From Chromera velia (Eukaryota; Sar; Chromeraceae), in assembly GCA_018398765.1 (NCBI GenBank), contig JAHBMJ010005768.1:127587-148982 (forward strand): a stretch of DNA of 21,396 nt, given 5' to 3'. Positions 1 to 9,838 of the stretch are shown in pieces. Made by a program: the position numbers and the translations under genes. How positions within the stretch are numbered: position 1 is the stretch's first letter; every line of letters starts with the position of its first letter. Below the pieces are notes generated by a model, which worked only from the letters and a program-made list of their open reading frames with translations, did no database searches and was not told the DNA's origin.

Positions 1-160
1 CCTGCCCTACTACTGTTGAAGACTTCTTCTTCTTCATATATTGCATGCCAGGGTATCCACTCACTCCGTTCTGCTCATCGTCCCCAACCTTTCTTGAGTC
101 TTTTCTCAACGATCAGGGCCGCCGTCATTCATACATACCGACAAAAACTGATTTCATGCA

Positions 161-390
161 GGACGCTCATGAGATCCCTCCCACAGATAGGGGAAGACGC
201 TGGAGAGGCAGGGCTCCTTCTCGATCATGAGTCGTCGACAGTGAGGCTCTTTGATCGATCACTTTCGAAGAGGTATGCAATTCAGGCACAAATACATCGA
301 TTGTATGAAGCCAGGGTTGGGCGAGTTAATTTGGGTGAGCGCATGAGTGATCGAAGGTATCTTTTGGACTGGAGATTTTCAGACAAGTAG
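161..390 (+). CDS. possible terminal exon of an upstream gene, unknown product
   Basis: An open frame runs from the left edge to a TAG at 388-390. A plausible acceptor (ttcatgcag) ends at 160, and if it is used the exon encodes about 76 residues ending in ...LDWRFSDK. The composition is mixed (charged, Arg-rich, few repeats), unlike the pyrimidine-derived frames that follow. I recognise no domain. No good start codon is visible, so this would be the 3' end of a gene lying mostly outside the window. It may equally be chance open frame. Confidence 0.2.
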
Positions 391-2110
391 TCGAAGTATG
401 ACACTTTCCTCTTTCACTTCGTGGTAAGTCTCTCCTTCCTCTCCTCTTCTTCCGTCTCTTCCTCGCTCGTTTCTTTTTTCTCTCAATCCCTCGTGAGTGA
501 AGCGTCGGATGTTCTCCTTTCTCTCTCCTCTCGCTGAACTTCCTCTCTTCCTTCCTTCATCCCTTCCTTCCTTCGTCCCTTCCTTCCTTCCTTCCTCCCT
601 TGCTTCCTATTTACAGTGAAGAAAACCAAAATCCTGCCCACAAAATCCTTTTGCTCTGGGTTCGAACAATCGACACCTCATTTCGAGACACTTCCCACTT
701 TGATCGAGGAAAAGAGGTAGATGACGATGTCCTTGAGCTCCTTTTCTCTCCTTTCTTGAGGACTTGCCTTTGTGTCAGATTCAGAGCCGTCTTTTTCTCC
801 TTCCCCTTTTCTGTTCTCGGTTCCGAGAAATTCGGTAAGTGGTTCTCTTTTCTTTTTTGCCCCTCGTTCTCCCTTTCACCAGATGATCCCCCCTTTCTTT
901 GTGACCGTCCCCCTTGGTGGCTCTCATGACAGAAAACAACTGCCCCCCCCCCGCCTCCACTGCCCCCCCTCGAACACACAAATTTCTCCATTGAGTGTGA
1001 TGGTCTTTTTGCTCTCCTCCTAATGAAGGCTCTGACCGTCCGGCACATTGCTCACTCCGCCCCTCTTCTTCCTCCTCAACGTTGTCAAGCAGCCACCAGA
1101 CGCTAACTCCTCCAACCCATTTTCCTTCCGTTTCTCTGCCCCACCTCCCCGCCCCCTCCCTGTACATCGCCTGCCCCTCTGGCCCGATCCCCACCACAGT
1201 CCCCTCGCTCGGAACGCTCCCTTGCCTCCTGCAACCAAACTGCCATTGCATTCGTCGTCGTCGTCGTCCTCCTCCTTCTCTTCCGACATCGATCGCCTTC
1301 TTTCTGGTTCAGCGCTCCGTCCGTCCAAACACAGGGAGGACATTTGTTTTGTCCGCGCTCTGCCCTGCACAAAGGAAATCAGCAAAGCAAAGCTAAACGA
1401 GACAAATTAAATGAAGACTTAGTGCGCTGTCTGGTCATCACGGCTTTTGCTGTAACCTTCGCTCCCTGACCACTACTCTCTCCGCCTCTCTCCACAAACC
1501 CCCCATGAAAAGTCGGGAATTGAAGGAGACTTGCATGTCCAAATCATCTCATGCGAATGTACAGCAAAATCAGACATCAGACGCACATAAGCATACAAGA
1601 ATGTATTATCCACAATACGACTTCAATGCAAAGACACGGATACGTTTTGAAAAGTGGACGAAGGTAAAGACTCAGGGAGTGAGGGTGCCTTCCTTCCAAC
1701 TTAATTTCCATCATTTCTTCAACATGCAAGAAGGAACCAATGCCCAGTTCATTGCCTCCTAAGACTTCCGATCAGGACAAACGGGAAAAATGCCTTATTA
1801 GGAGAAACATTCCGCCCCCCAAAACGCAAAACTGCATGAGAGGAGCCAGTTTGATCTTCTGCCTCACTTGGTCCCTCACCTTGCTGGGTTACTGAGAGGA
1901 GAAAACGCAATAATTGCAAATGCAGACAAAGGACAAGTTCGGCCCCGCGCATCTACAGAGAAAAACAATCAAACACACTATACATGCACCAACCCCACAC
2001 CGAGAACTAAACAGACACAGAAGGGCTGGAAGGTGACCAGACAAGATACAGACTCAGAAAGAGACTCACATGAAAACGAGAGCCCCTTATATATGCTTGA
2101 CCCGATTGGT
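391..2110. other. pyrimidine-rich non-coding stretch
   Basis: No supported gene. About 420-620 and 730-1320 are strongly C/T-rich on the plus strand, with CTTC arrays near 541-600 and a TCG array near 1254-1270. The long minus-strand frames here are Gly/Arg/Lys/Glu-rich readings of those tracts, and I do not treat them as proteins. From about 1400 to 2110 the sequence is of mixed composition without a convincing coding signal. Confidence 0.5.
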
Positions 2111-2116
2111 GTAAAG

Positions 2117-2422
2117 CTACACACGCGGTACAACATATCGAAGTTTGACGGGTTTTTTCTTTGCATTGCGTATGCAAACAGGCACAGGGCCTCTCCGCGG
2201 AATCCCTGTGCTCCCTTGTTCGACGTCGAAAAGGACAAGTCTCCTTGCGTCGACCTTCAATGCGGCCGCACACTCACTGTAGAGGATCTCAGGAGGGCAG
2301 TCTCTCTCGACATAAGCCGTGGCTCCTGGAGCACTTCCAACTGGTTGAAGATCGATAGTAAGCTTGTCTGATTCAGGCGAGACCGCAAAAGCAGGTTCTT
2401 CTTTGCTGTTGTCGCACCCCAT
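2117..2422 (-). CDS. possible small N-myristoylated protein (MGC... start)
   Basis: Reading from an ATG at 2422 in a good context (GCCATGG) gives 101 residues to a TAG at 2117-2119. The N-terminus MGCDNSK fits the N-myristoylation pattern (Gly2, Ser6), and Cys3 is a potential palmitoylation site, so a membrane-anchored protein is plausible. The rest alternates hydrophobic strands with one helix-like segment (EILYSECAAALKV) in an order reminiscent of a beta-grasp fold. I cannot assign a family. It could be a complete single-exon gene or a first exon, because GT sites occur just before the stop. A plus-strand frame also covers this region but has weaker composition and no clear start. Confidence 0.4.
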   Translation of the reverse strand: MGCDNSKEEPAFAVSPESDKLTIDLQPVGSAPGATAYVERDCPPEILYSECAAALKVDARRLVLFDVEQGSTGIPRRGPVPVCIRNAKKKPVKLRYVVPRV

Positions 2423-2666
2423 GGCCCTTGTCACCCGTCAACATGCTCCCATCCTCAACCAGCAAACATGTGAAGGCTTTTGTGGCATGAATCTGTGTGT
2501 GTCATTAGTCGCCTACATGTGCACGTGTACAGTCATTACAAGGGTAAGTCAGATATATCGATATACAGAAGTTCTTCTTTAAAGGCGAATTAAGGTCAGA
2601 CAGTCTGATCGGCACACTTCGTCGTTGAAGGTCAGCTACAAACATGCATGCAGACCTTGCATGGCT

Positions 2667-2743
2667 CACGCGCGCGGCGCGCGAGCGGCTCGCCGCGCGG
2701 CTGCATGCTGCATGGGGCCGCGCGGGGCGGGGCCCGCGCGCTG
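2667..2743. promoter_or_regulatory. GC-rich palindromic block upstream of the CoA-binding gene
   Basis: Nearly pure G+C with many CGCG steps, in sharp contrast to both flanks. It contains imperfect inverted repeats (for example GCGCGAG ... CTCGCCGCGC) and is flanked by TGCATGC words at 2645 and 2702. It ends about 400 bp before the ATG at 3147. Similar blocks precede the other two plus-strand genes. A promoter or CpG-island-like role is inference from position only. Confidence 0.35.
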
Positions 2744-3146
2744 TTGAAATCTGTTGAATGATACTGAATGCATGGTGAGTCATCAGTATGTCATCACTGT
2801 GAGTGACTCATTGGTACAAAACAGCGCGTACGTAACTTGCATTGCTCTCTAAACAGAAGCTGGACAACCGTCTATGTGCATCTCCCGGATCGACTGACTC
2901 ACGAAGCTGATGGTCCCCCTGTTTTCTTTCTTCTTGCGCCCGCGAGACGGCATCAAAGCGTGAGAGAGAGTATCCTTCCGTCTCTTCAGTCTGCATGCTA
3001 CATACTTGAGTTTACTTCCTCTCCCAAGCTGCATGCACAGACGGTTGGCCCACATCGGATCCCACATCATTGAACAGAGACCAAGGACAGTTGAGAACCT
3101 GTGGAGCAGAGGAACGTCCACCAGCGTTGTAAGAGACAAAGGAAGA

Positions 3147-5303
3147 ATGTCAAAGACTCAGGATTTCTTCGGACGCTCGGCTTTTCTCGTCGTTGGTGCT
3201 TCGACCAACAGAGAAAAATTCGGAAACAAAGTCTGTCATTACGTGGAATGGAGGCTTTCATAGCAGTCTTCTCGAATTGCTCTGTGGCTACCCATCAGCT
3301 TGCTGCTTTCGAAACGAGACCTTTCCCCATTTCTCCGTACACTCTTCTTCTGCGTGAGTGCAGGTGCTGAGGGCTCTGAAGATCACGTTCGTAGACGGAG
3401 AGTCCAGAGTGCCCGAGTACAAAGGGAAGACTGCACCGGTGGGCCTTCATATGTACCAGGCGGGATGGATGAGCTCGGCAGCGGAGCGGAGATGGTCATG
3501 ATAAGCATACATGCGTCTGTGTGTCGTGTAAGTTTTGTCATCGTTCTAGCTCAAGGAAGAAGGCAGGGAGAAGGCGAAGAAACCTTTGTACTCCCTCTGG
3601 GAGCCCCGAGTCAACGATTTTCTTGAACGGCTGCGTCTGTCTAAATTTTGAGGGGGGGCGATACTTTGCGCGCTTGTTTGATGGATGGGTCGCTTTCCTG
3701 CCTTGCTGGCTCGCCGGCTGGCTGGCCGAGTAGACATACGCGCCCTTCTGTACCCGAATTGGAAAATACGTGAAACAACGCACGTCTGAATATAAAGTCT
3801 GCAGGTCGTGCCAATCAATCCAAAGGAGACAGTCGTCGAGGGCCTCTCTGGGCACACGTCTCTGAAGGAAGCGGCGGAGGTCCTCAGCTCGATGTCGATT
3901 AGTGAGTGAGTGAGTGAGTGAGTGAGTGATCCAGGGTCGGGGGGACAGATTGGATCGATCGACCCTTCAATGAGCCACACGGATTAATTCCATCAATGCA
4001 TGGAGGGTGGATGTAGAAGGAAGCATTGAAGGAAGAGTAGTGTGAGGAAATTCAATCCAAACCCACAGTTTGTTAGTTCAGGGTGCAAAGGAAAGAGAAA
4101 ACGGCGGCACGTAGGTTTTCTTAGCTGGTCGCAAGCTCACTAGTCTGTGTGGCTCCCTTTCAATGGACGACAAGTCAAAGTCAAAGTCAAACACACAGAG
4201 AGAAAACGATCCACTCAGCAACAACGCAAAAAAGCGCGTCAATCATAAGCACGCACGCAGGAAGGCAACGCAATCACTCGGTCCTTCCTTTGCAGAAACT
4301 CCTTGTTTCGATTTGGTATTTCTCTTTTTGGACAAGAAGAAACCAGTTGGAGTTGTAGCGTAACAGTAATTCATTTTCTGGAGCAGAGATGGCTCCTGGG
4401 ATCCCTTTCGGCATCCTCCCATCATTTGCTCAGGCATCTTTGCCTTCTTTTCACCTCTCTTTGGAAATTCCTGGGGCCGCAATTGACTTTTTTTGACGTG
4501 GCGCTCCACCTTTTTTTTTTCCACATCTCACCGCAAGTCGCCCCCATACAGACAGACAGTGAAGGGTTAGCTGCTTTGTCGTGGCAGCGTGTGTGAATTT
4601 CAATCCAATCCGGCGCGTGCGTGTGTGCAGAGCCAGAGGAAGCGGGAATCCATTTGATCACTCCACCGAAGGCGACAAAAGATGTGGGTGAGTGCCTTGG
4701 GATGCTCTACGTTAGGGGTGCAGATGAGTGCCTTGATCCATGCATCAATTAGTTGGGGCTCCTTTTGTCTCGTTTCATTTTGCTTGGCTGGCTTTGCGTT
4801 TGATTTTTGTCCCTCCTGCGTTCTTCGTTTTCCCTTTCTCAAGCATCCTCTTGCAATGTGCTTCAGAATTGTTCCTCCTTCCTTCCTTCCTTCCTTTCTT
4901 CCTTCGCTTTCTGACGAACAAGAAAAGAAAAGAAAAGAAAGAAAGAAAGAAAGAAAGCGGAAGCGCTGAGGGAAGGGGACAGATAGGAGGAGGAAGGGGG
5001 GCTACAGGCGACTCGTGCTTCGGTTGAAGAAAAAGACGGAGACATGCATGCAGAGGTTGAAAGAAACAGCCCGCAATCATTCCTTCCGCATGATTTCCAT
5101 AATGGCCCGGATGGCTGCATGGGGGGGGTCTGATCGGGTCGCATGAGAGAGATGCAGGTGAATCCAATCCCGTTCATGAGTCTCGCTTGGCCCTTTCCGT
5201 TGGTCTTTCTTTGATTTCTCCTGTCGTCTAATGGAAAAAGTTGCATCGCGCCTACGTCATTGATGCTCGATATATCCTTCTCGACTGATCACTTAATTCC
5301 ATG

Positions 5304-5335
<32 letters not shown>

Positions 5336-5710
5336 CAGGTGGTCAAGGAGGCCCTTTCGCTGGGGTTCAAATCTTTTTGGATGCAACCGGGGGCAGAAGA
5401 AAACGAAGTCAGTCAGCCAGCCAGTCAGTCAGCCAGCCTGCCAGCCAGTCAGCCAGCCAGCCTGCCAGCCAGTCAGCCAGCCAGCCAGCCTGCCTGCCAG
5501 CCAGCCAGTCAGTCAGTCAGTCAGTCAGTCAGTCAGTGAGTCAGTCAGTCGAGCGTAGCAGGCCGGCCGGCGTCGAGCGGGAGCGCTGCTGAAGGTTCTC
5601 GGGAGGACAATTTGCTGTGGATTGCATTATTCTTCGTGTGCGTGCGTGTCCTTCTCTTTGAAAGAAAAACTGGAGAGGTAAGTGTGTGTGTGTGCGCGCG
5701 CGCGTGTGTG

Positions 5711-5742
<32 letters not shown>

Positions 5743-5743
5743 G

Positions 5744-5783
<40 letters not shown>

Positions 5784-6067
5784 GTATGAACAGGCAGCCG
5801 TGCCCAAATTATTGAACGAGTTCTCTTTTTCGGGATCTTCCAGTGCGGGCCAGTCTGTGCTCCTCTTGTCTCGCGTATCCCTTCTTTTTTTTTTTCATTC
5901 TGCAACCTAGTCTGCAACAGCTCCACTAAACTCTGTCCTCCCACTTATGAAGGCCTTCAGTATTTTTTTGATTGCAGGCGATTGAAGCCGCAGACAGTGC
6001 AGGGGCCCTTGTGATCTCGGGGGGTCCTTGTGTTCTTGTGGAGCTGTCTTGTCTGGATCTACACTAG
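3147..6067 (+). CDS. CoA-binding domain protein, YccU/COG1832 family (six exons)
   Basis: Proposed exons are 3147-3230, 3364-3390, 3805-3901, 4631-4683, 5339-5407 and 5978-6067, joining in frame to 139 aa; bacterial YccU is about 137 aa. Family signatures appear in order. Exon 1 has the Rossmann loop VVGASTNREKFGNK, exon 3 has VVPINPKE followed by VEGL, exon 4 has HLITPPKATKD, exon 5 has VVKEALSLGFKSFWMQPGAEENE, split here as VVKEALSLGF and KSFWMQPGAE, and exon 6 has ALVISGGPCVLVEL. All proposed introns are GT-AG. The family binds CoA or a nucleotide through this Rossmann fold; its cellular role is poorly defined. The start is the first ATG before the Rossmann motif, and no targeting peptide is seen. 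Exon 2 (VLRALKITF) is the least certain: its acceptor is clear, but the donor could be at 3391 or 3409. Several introns begin or end in tetranucleotide repeats. Confidence 0.85.
3902..3929 (+). repeat. (GTGA)7 array at the intron 3 donor
   Basis: Seven perfect GTGA units start at the first base of the intron after exon 3 of the CoA-binding gene. Each unit reproduces a consensus-like donor (GTGAGT), so several in-register donors 4 bp apart are available. Confidence 0.8.
4872..4957. repeat. CTTC array followed by GAAA array (intron 4)
   Basis: A TTCC/TTTC tract near 4872-4907 is followed after a short spacer by AAAAG/AAAG repeats near 4919-4957. The two are roughly complementary, so a purine-pyrimidine hairpin or triplex is possible. 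It lies inside intron 4 of the CoA-binding gene. The adjoining open frames are products of the repeats. Confidence 0.6.
5302..5338 (+). repeat. (TGCC)8 array ending in the exon 5 acceptor
   Basis: Eight perfect TGCC units are followed directly by TGCAG, the acceptor of exon 5. The array takes the place of the usual polypyrimidine tract. Confidence 0.75.
5408..5548 (+). repeat. GTCA/GCCA tetranucleotide array starting at the intron 5 donor
   Basis: About 140 bp of interrupted four-base units (GTCA, GCCA, GCCT) begins at the first intron base after exon 5. It produces Gln/Pro/Ser/Ala-rich frames in all three phases, which I do not regard as coding. It is not a CRISPR array because it has no unique spacers. 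Confidence 0.7.
5682..5780. repeat. compound GT / CG / GT / CA / GA dinucleotide tract
   Basis: Within intron 5, GT repeats lead into alternating CG, then GT, then CA (about 15 units), then GA repeats. The GT and CA arms are mutually complementary around the junction near 5709. Alternating purine-pyrimidine DNA of this kind can adopt Z-DNA or a hairpin. Confidence 0.65.
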
Positions 6068-6457
6068 CTGAATGCAAAAACATCGAATAAGTATACTACG
6101 TCGATCCTACGTGTTTGCTTCTCAAAGCTGAGTCAAAGCCATCAGATAAACTAGGGTGACCGTCACTGGCGCCGCCAACCCTGTGGCTTCGAGGCTCTAA
6201 TATCTTTTACCATCTCAAAAAAGTTATTTTTCTTACTGGTTGTTGTACTAGTTGTTGTACTTACTTACTTTACTTAATTGTGGTTAAGCCTAGGGTCTCT
6301 GAAACCAGAAACAAATGGCAACCCATGCATGCAGTTGTAAACAAAAGGAGCAAACCGCCGCAGTTTAGCCTGCTTCCGCATGAATATGAACAACCACGAC
6401 CCTCCCCAGCCTAGGCTGAAGCTAAAGGCTGAACAACGACACAAGACGCGCGTACAC
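6068..6457. other. 3' flank of the CoA-binding gene and LINE 3' region
   Basis: No coding signal. Short direct repeats (TTGTTGTACT twice and TACT/TTACT units) lie near 6239-6276. On the minus strand they follow the LINE coding remnant and could be its repetitive 3' tail, but I see no clear poly(A) or target-site duplication. Confidence 0.3.
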
Positions 6458-7117
6458 TTATTTCAGACAAGCTTCGATCAGTGCACTTGCCTTCTTCGGC
6501 TCCCGGTCCACAATGAATGAAACGAGCTCTCTTACATATGTCTCTTCTTCCCCGATACCTCTTCCCCCAGCTGTAGCAGTCCATCTTGCTCTGCAGACCC
6601 TTTCACCGATTCCTGTTCTCTCTTTCACTCTCTCTGCCAGCAAGTGAAGTTTGGACCTAAGCTGCTCTGTTTGCACGCATGCAGACAATCGATGCACCGC
6701 ATCGTCGATCACCTTTTTGCCTTCGACTGCAGGACAGTGAATACAATGTTCTTCACAGGATCTACCGTGTCTCTTTCCCCCACTAGCATATGCTCGAAGG
6801 AGAGAGGTGAAAAGAGAACTACCAGACAAGAGAGAGCGAGGCAGAGTACACAATTGAACTGTGTAACCCCACCCTCTTCTAACCCTCCCCCCTAAAAACA
6901 ACATAGCCAGACGCTGGTGCGATCGGTTCTCTATCTGAAAATTACTCAGTCGGGAGTTGCGTAGATAGATGCCACATGAACGGGTGAGCCTATACTCGTC
7001 AACGAGTCTTGAAGTCAACCATTCCAACAACCATTCTGAGGCTTCCCTTTCCCTCACTTTCTGCCTGAGTGCCCATTTATTCGTTCCGTTTCTCCCTCTC
7101 TGGCTTTCTTTTCTCAA
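6458..7117 (-). pseudogene. LINE ORF2 C-terminal region with CCHC-type zinc motif
   Basis: Open for about 219 codons, in the same frame as the reverse-transcriptase fragment. It contains a C-x2-C ... H-x4-C motif (CIHC ... DAVHRLSAC) followed by a Leu/Arg-rich helix (QLRSKLHLLAERVKER), the arrangement seen at the C-terminus of many LINE ORF2 proteins. The first half (Arg-rich, low similarity) may not be ancestral coding sequence. It ends with a stop at 6458-6460. Confidence 0.55.
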
Positions 7118-7354
7118 AAGATCTGGTGCGATTGTCTGAAGTATGCTACTGGCTGAATTGGCCTATACTGGGGTCAGCGATCTGTGCTATGCATCCCAGA
7201 CTGCCCGAGGAACCTCCCTTTCTGTTCTCTTTATGCTTTCTATGAAACCTCCCAACCGACAAGAAAGGATCTCTTTTATGGGACGCACACCAACCGAAAC
7301 CAAAGTTGGCACCTTGAAAGAGTTATAGGGCAAACGGAATGTCTAGCGCATAAA

Positions 7355-7735
7355 TCAAAGCTGCAATGCATCAAGTGCAACGATATCTCTCTGACTTACC
7401 GGCAAGGCTTCCAGCGAGTACGTTACCACCGGCTCCCAGAGCGCCCACAGTAAACGAACTTTACATCGAGCGGGCAAAGGACCTAAGGATGAACAAGTGC
7501 CCATCACTGCCCCCAAACAGCGTTCACCACTTTCAAGTCGGTCTCTGACTGACTTTCGTGGGTCCCCTCCCTCAAACACACGACACCCAAGGTATTTATA
7601 GCTCTCTACACGTTCAACTGTCTTCCTTTCAAAAGTCATTTCCCCTTCTATTTCTCTTCCTAAGCCTGAGAGTGCAAGAACTTTTGTTTTCTTTAAATTA
7701 ACTTTCAACCCATGTTCCTGACAATAAGAGGCCAA
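7355..7735 (-). pseudogene. LINE reverse transcriptase thumb fragment
   Basis: 127 codons open on the minus strand. The motifs HGLKVNLKKTKVLALSG and VESYKYLGCRVFEGG are characteristic of LINE reverse transcriptases just after the catalytic YxDD strand. That strand (YADN) lies about 50-75 bp further upstream but is separated by an in-frame stop, so the enzyme cannot be made from this copy. Confidence 0.75.
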
Positions 7736-7860
7736 ACGGTCTAAACACCACTGTTACACTAGGTTAGAAGAAGAGTGAATAAAAATAATAAGATTGTCTG
7801 CATAACCTATGCTCTCAAGCAGTAAGTCCGCCAATGTAATTACAAGAAAAACTAGAAAAA

Positions 7861-8118
7861 AAAAATATAGAATTTCTTGAAGTTACTTGAAGTCAGGTTT
7901 CCAAGTCTATTGAGGCGATTTGCGGGCGCCTTTTAAAGCTAATGAGGTCTAGTGAGACCGTTAGGTAGCTTAGGCTGAGAACGGTACTACTAAAGGGCGG
8001 CTCATAGCGGCTCAGCCTGAGGGCGGCTCTTTCAAAACCAGTAAGCGTTGATCTTAGGGGTAAAAAAGTTTAAAAAACTATATCTGTCTTTATCAGTTGA
8101 CAGTTGATCAGTATCTGT
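7861..8118. other. AT-rich spacer between LINE and LTR element
   Basis: No gene. It contains an inverted repeat (GGCTGAG near 7973 against CTCAGCC near 8011) and GCGGCTC repeated three times near 7997-8028. Confidence 0.4.
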
Positions 8119-8123
8119 TAGTT
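8119..8123. repeat. target-site duplication, left copy (TAGTT)
   Basis: TAGTT directly precedes the first LTR base and matches 11562-11566 exactly. Confidence 0.8.
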
Positions 8124-8355
8124 CGTAGCATTGTGGAGGTTAGAGTGTGACTATGACAAGCATTTGTGTCACGACCGTGTCTTAGACTACGGTGGGCGCG
8201 GCGTCGAGCGCACCACATAGCATACATATAGAATTAATGGTACTCGCATGCAGTCAATAGCAAGTCATCTGTTGTTTAGCTTAAACCTAAGAGATTACAG
8301 TACTGACTTTGCATGACAGAACTTTAATCTTATGAGCCCCGTACGCTACCCAACG
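8124..8355 (+). repeat. 5' LTR
   Basis: 232 bp beginning CGTAGCATTG and ending CTACCCAACG. It is about 93% identical to the 3' LTR. No TATA box is obvious. Confidence 0.88.
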
Positions 8356-8372
8356 TGGTTAGCAGAGCAGAG
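8356..8372 (+). other. primer-binding site, initiator-tRNA-like
   Basis: TGGTTAGCAGAGCAGAG starts at the base after the 5' LTR. Its complement ends CTCTGCTAACCA, very close to the CTCTGCTACCA 3' end of eukaryotic initiator tRNA-Met, with one extra A. The tRNA identity is inferred from memory of that conserved acceptor stem. Confidence 0.6.
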
Positions 8373-8525
8373 TTCGACCACGGACTGCTGCTCTTCTGTT
8401 GAATCTTGATACGAGACGACTCTCTGTATCGATCGAACAACAGGTGTCAGCCTGTCTTCTGCACCAAAGAGAATTCTGTTGTGTGCGTAGATTGTGAGCC
8501 TTGGAAGTTCTTGTGCTTCAGAAAA

Positions 8526-8846
8526 ATGGTAGGACAGAAAGGGAAAAGGGCCGAAAGATTGGCGGCAGTTGCCTCTGTGATCAACATTGCCAACAAACTT
8601 CGCAACGTCTCGGTCAGTGCGGTCAAGGGGAAGGGCGATGCTGTTGATGCGGATCTCTCAGAGCTTGCAGAAGAGTTGAGACCCTGGCTGCTCTCTGCTG
8701 CGATGCCTTGCACAGAGGAAGAGAAGCCTGAGAAGAGAGAAAGAGAGCCGCAAGAGGCAGAAGCGAAGGGGAAAAAGAAAAGAAAAGCAAGAAGAGCCCC
8801 CCGATTCTCTGCAAAGCAATGGTTGCAGCATCCCGCCGCTGCCTAG
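8526..8846 (+). CDS. gag-like ORF of the LTR element
   Basis: 106 aa from the ATG at 8526 to a stop at 8844-8846. The N-terminal half is a helical, alanine/valine-rich segment (RLAAVASVINIANKLRNVSV), followed by an acidic helix (LSELAEELRPWL) and a long Lys/Glu/Arg-rich tail typical of nucleic-acid-binding gag proteins. There is no zinc knuckle. The frame is open upstream to about 8406, but without an ATG. Coding-looking fragments continue in other frames to 10193, so this may be the N-terminus of a longer, now broken gag. No specific gag family is recognised. Confidence 0.5.
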   Translation: MVGQKGKRAERLAAVASVINIANKLRNVSVSAVKGKGDAVDADLSELAEELRPWLLSAAMPCTEEEKPEKREREPQEAEAKGKKKRKARRAPRFSAKQWLQHPAAA

Positions 8847-9217
8847 CTCGATGGCAGTTCTGAAGAAGTCTTTGAGGAGAGAGGAAGAGAAGAAAAAGAG
8901 TCGCAGCCTGTTCTGCTTGCAGGTTTGCCTACGGGTGCATTTCCAGAGGTGGAGCTAAGGACATCGTTTGACTTCAGTTCCGGCTCCCCGATGATGGCTT
9001 TGGCCGGAGGGGATGGATAAATTACAACAATCGCAGCAGAGGGTCCATATCCCATGATGATTGGACACATCCAGCTGAAAAGAAAAGGAAAAGCAGAGAG
9101 GATGAGGGAGAAGAGGAGAAGGAAAAGGGAAACAAAGAGTGAGAAGAGACACCAGGCCGAGCTCCATTCGATCAGACAGGAGCGTATTCGGTCGGGGATT
9201 TTGTTTGAGCACTCAGG

Positions 9218-9838
9218 GTGGCTGCGCGAGGAGACGAGGGGTTCGGCAACCAAGTCATGCTGAGAGTGGACCCATTCCAGTTCCGCTCTGTTTGGCAATC
9301 CGATCAGCATATCGCTCCTCAAGGTGGGGAAGACTTAGAGGGAACAGCAGTCCTCGAAGGGAGAAGAAGGAGGAAAGAAGCACGAAGGGAAAGAAAGAGG
9401 GGTGCGGAGTGGAGAGCAGTAAGAAGAGTCGCCGAGGGGGCGGGTGTCACCGAGCAGCTCCGCGATGCGCCTGCCAACTTCAGTCCCGAACAGGTACAGG
9501 TGGGAGAGGATTGCGCGATCGAAAGTGAAACATTAGGTCCTGCATCATCAGCTTATCTCTCTCTGCAACAAGACAGCGACGCAGTGGGAAGAGAGAGGAG
9601 TGGGATATTGTTAACTGAATCCACCCTAAGTCAAGTGCAGTTCGACGATGACAATCTTTGTTGCCCCGGGCCGGAGATGGTGCAAGGAAGTGAGAAAGAG
9701 AGGAACGTTATGAAAGAGAATGGGGTAGAAGAAGGAGGAGTAGAGAAAGAAGGTGGAATGTCGAAGCCTGCCGTATTGTCAACTCTATTGACGTTCAGTC
9801 ACAGAAGGTGGGCGGAGGCCATGGAGGGAAGGAAGTGA
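9218..9838 (+). pseudogene. gag-like fragment, frame-shifted
   Basis: Open for about 206 codons in a different frame from the first gag-like ORF, Arg/Glu/Gly-rich, with no clear ATG at its start. Sections such as LGPASSAYLSLQQDSDAV and LSTLLTFSHRRWAEAMEG look protein-like rather than repeat-derived. I interpret it as the middle part of the element's decayed structural protein. No enzymatic motif is present. Confidence 0.35.

Larger units (their letters stand above)
6458..7860 (-). mobile_element. 5'-truncated, decayed non-LTR (LINE) retrotransposon
   Basis: On the minus strand the order is that of the 3' half of a LINE ORF2. First comes the reverse-transcriptase catalytic strand GYADNLIIF (about 7784-7810), then a thumb-region stretch with VNLKKTKVLAL and YKYLGC (7355-7735), then a C-terminal Cys-rich segment CIHC...H...C (within 6458-7117). 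The last two lie in the same reading frame, separated by stops. At least one stop also follows the catalytic strand. The catalytic motif is YADN rather than the usual YADD. Upstream of about 7860 the homology ends in AT-rich sequence, as expected for 5' truncation. Clade not assignable by eye. Confidence 0.75.

Noticed and set aside
611-1410. Long open frames on both strands (Gly/Arg/Lys/Glu-rich on minus, Ser/Pro-rich on plus)
   Set aside because: They translate pyrimidine tracts and short repeats in every phase, lack domains and overlap each other.
1868-2371. Plus-strand 167-codon open frame
   Set aside because: It has no clear ATG context or domain, and it lies antisense to the better minus-strand candidate MGCDNSK... 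Kept out as the weaker reading.
4681-5341. Apparent non-canonical intron (GG...AG) between CoA-binding exons 4 and 5
   Set aside because: Moving the donor to GAT|GTGGGT (4684) gives a normal GT-AG intron and the exact family spacing KDVVKEAL.
5400-5550. CRISPR-like regular repeats
   Set aside because: Units are four bases long with no unique spacers. It is an intronic microsatellite in a eukaryotic gene.
8124-8355. Reading the 232-bp repeats as separate MITEs or SINEs with GTAGC inverted ends
   Set aside because: The flanking TAGTT duplication encloses both copies together, and the primer site and polypurine tract adjoin them, which fits LTRs of one element.
8355-8395. tRNA gene suggested by A-box-like and B-box-like words
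   Set aside because: There is no cloverleaf. The similarity to initiator tRNA is explained by a primer-binding site next to the LTR.
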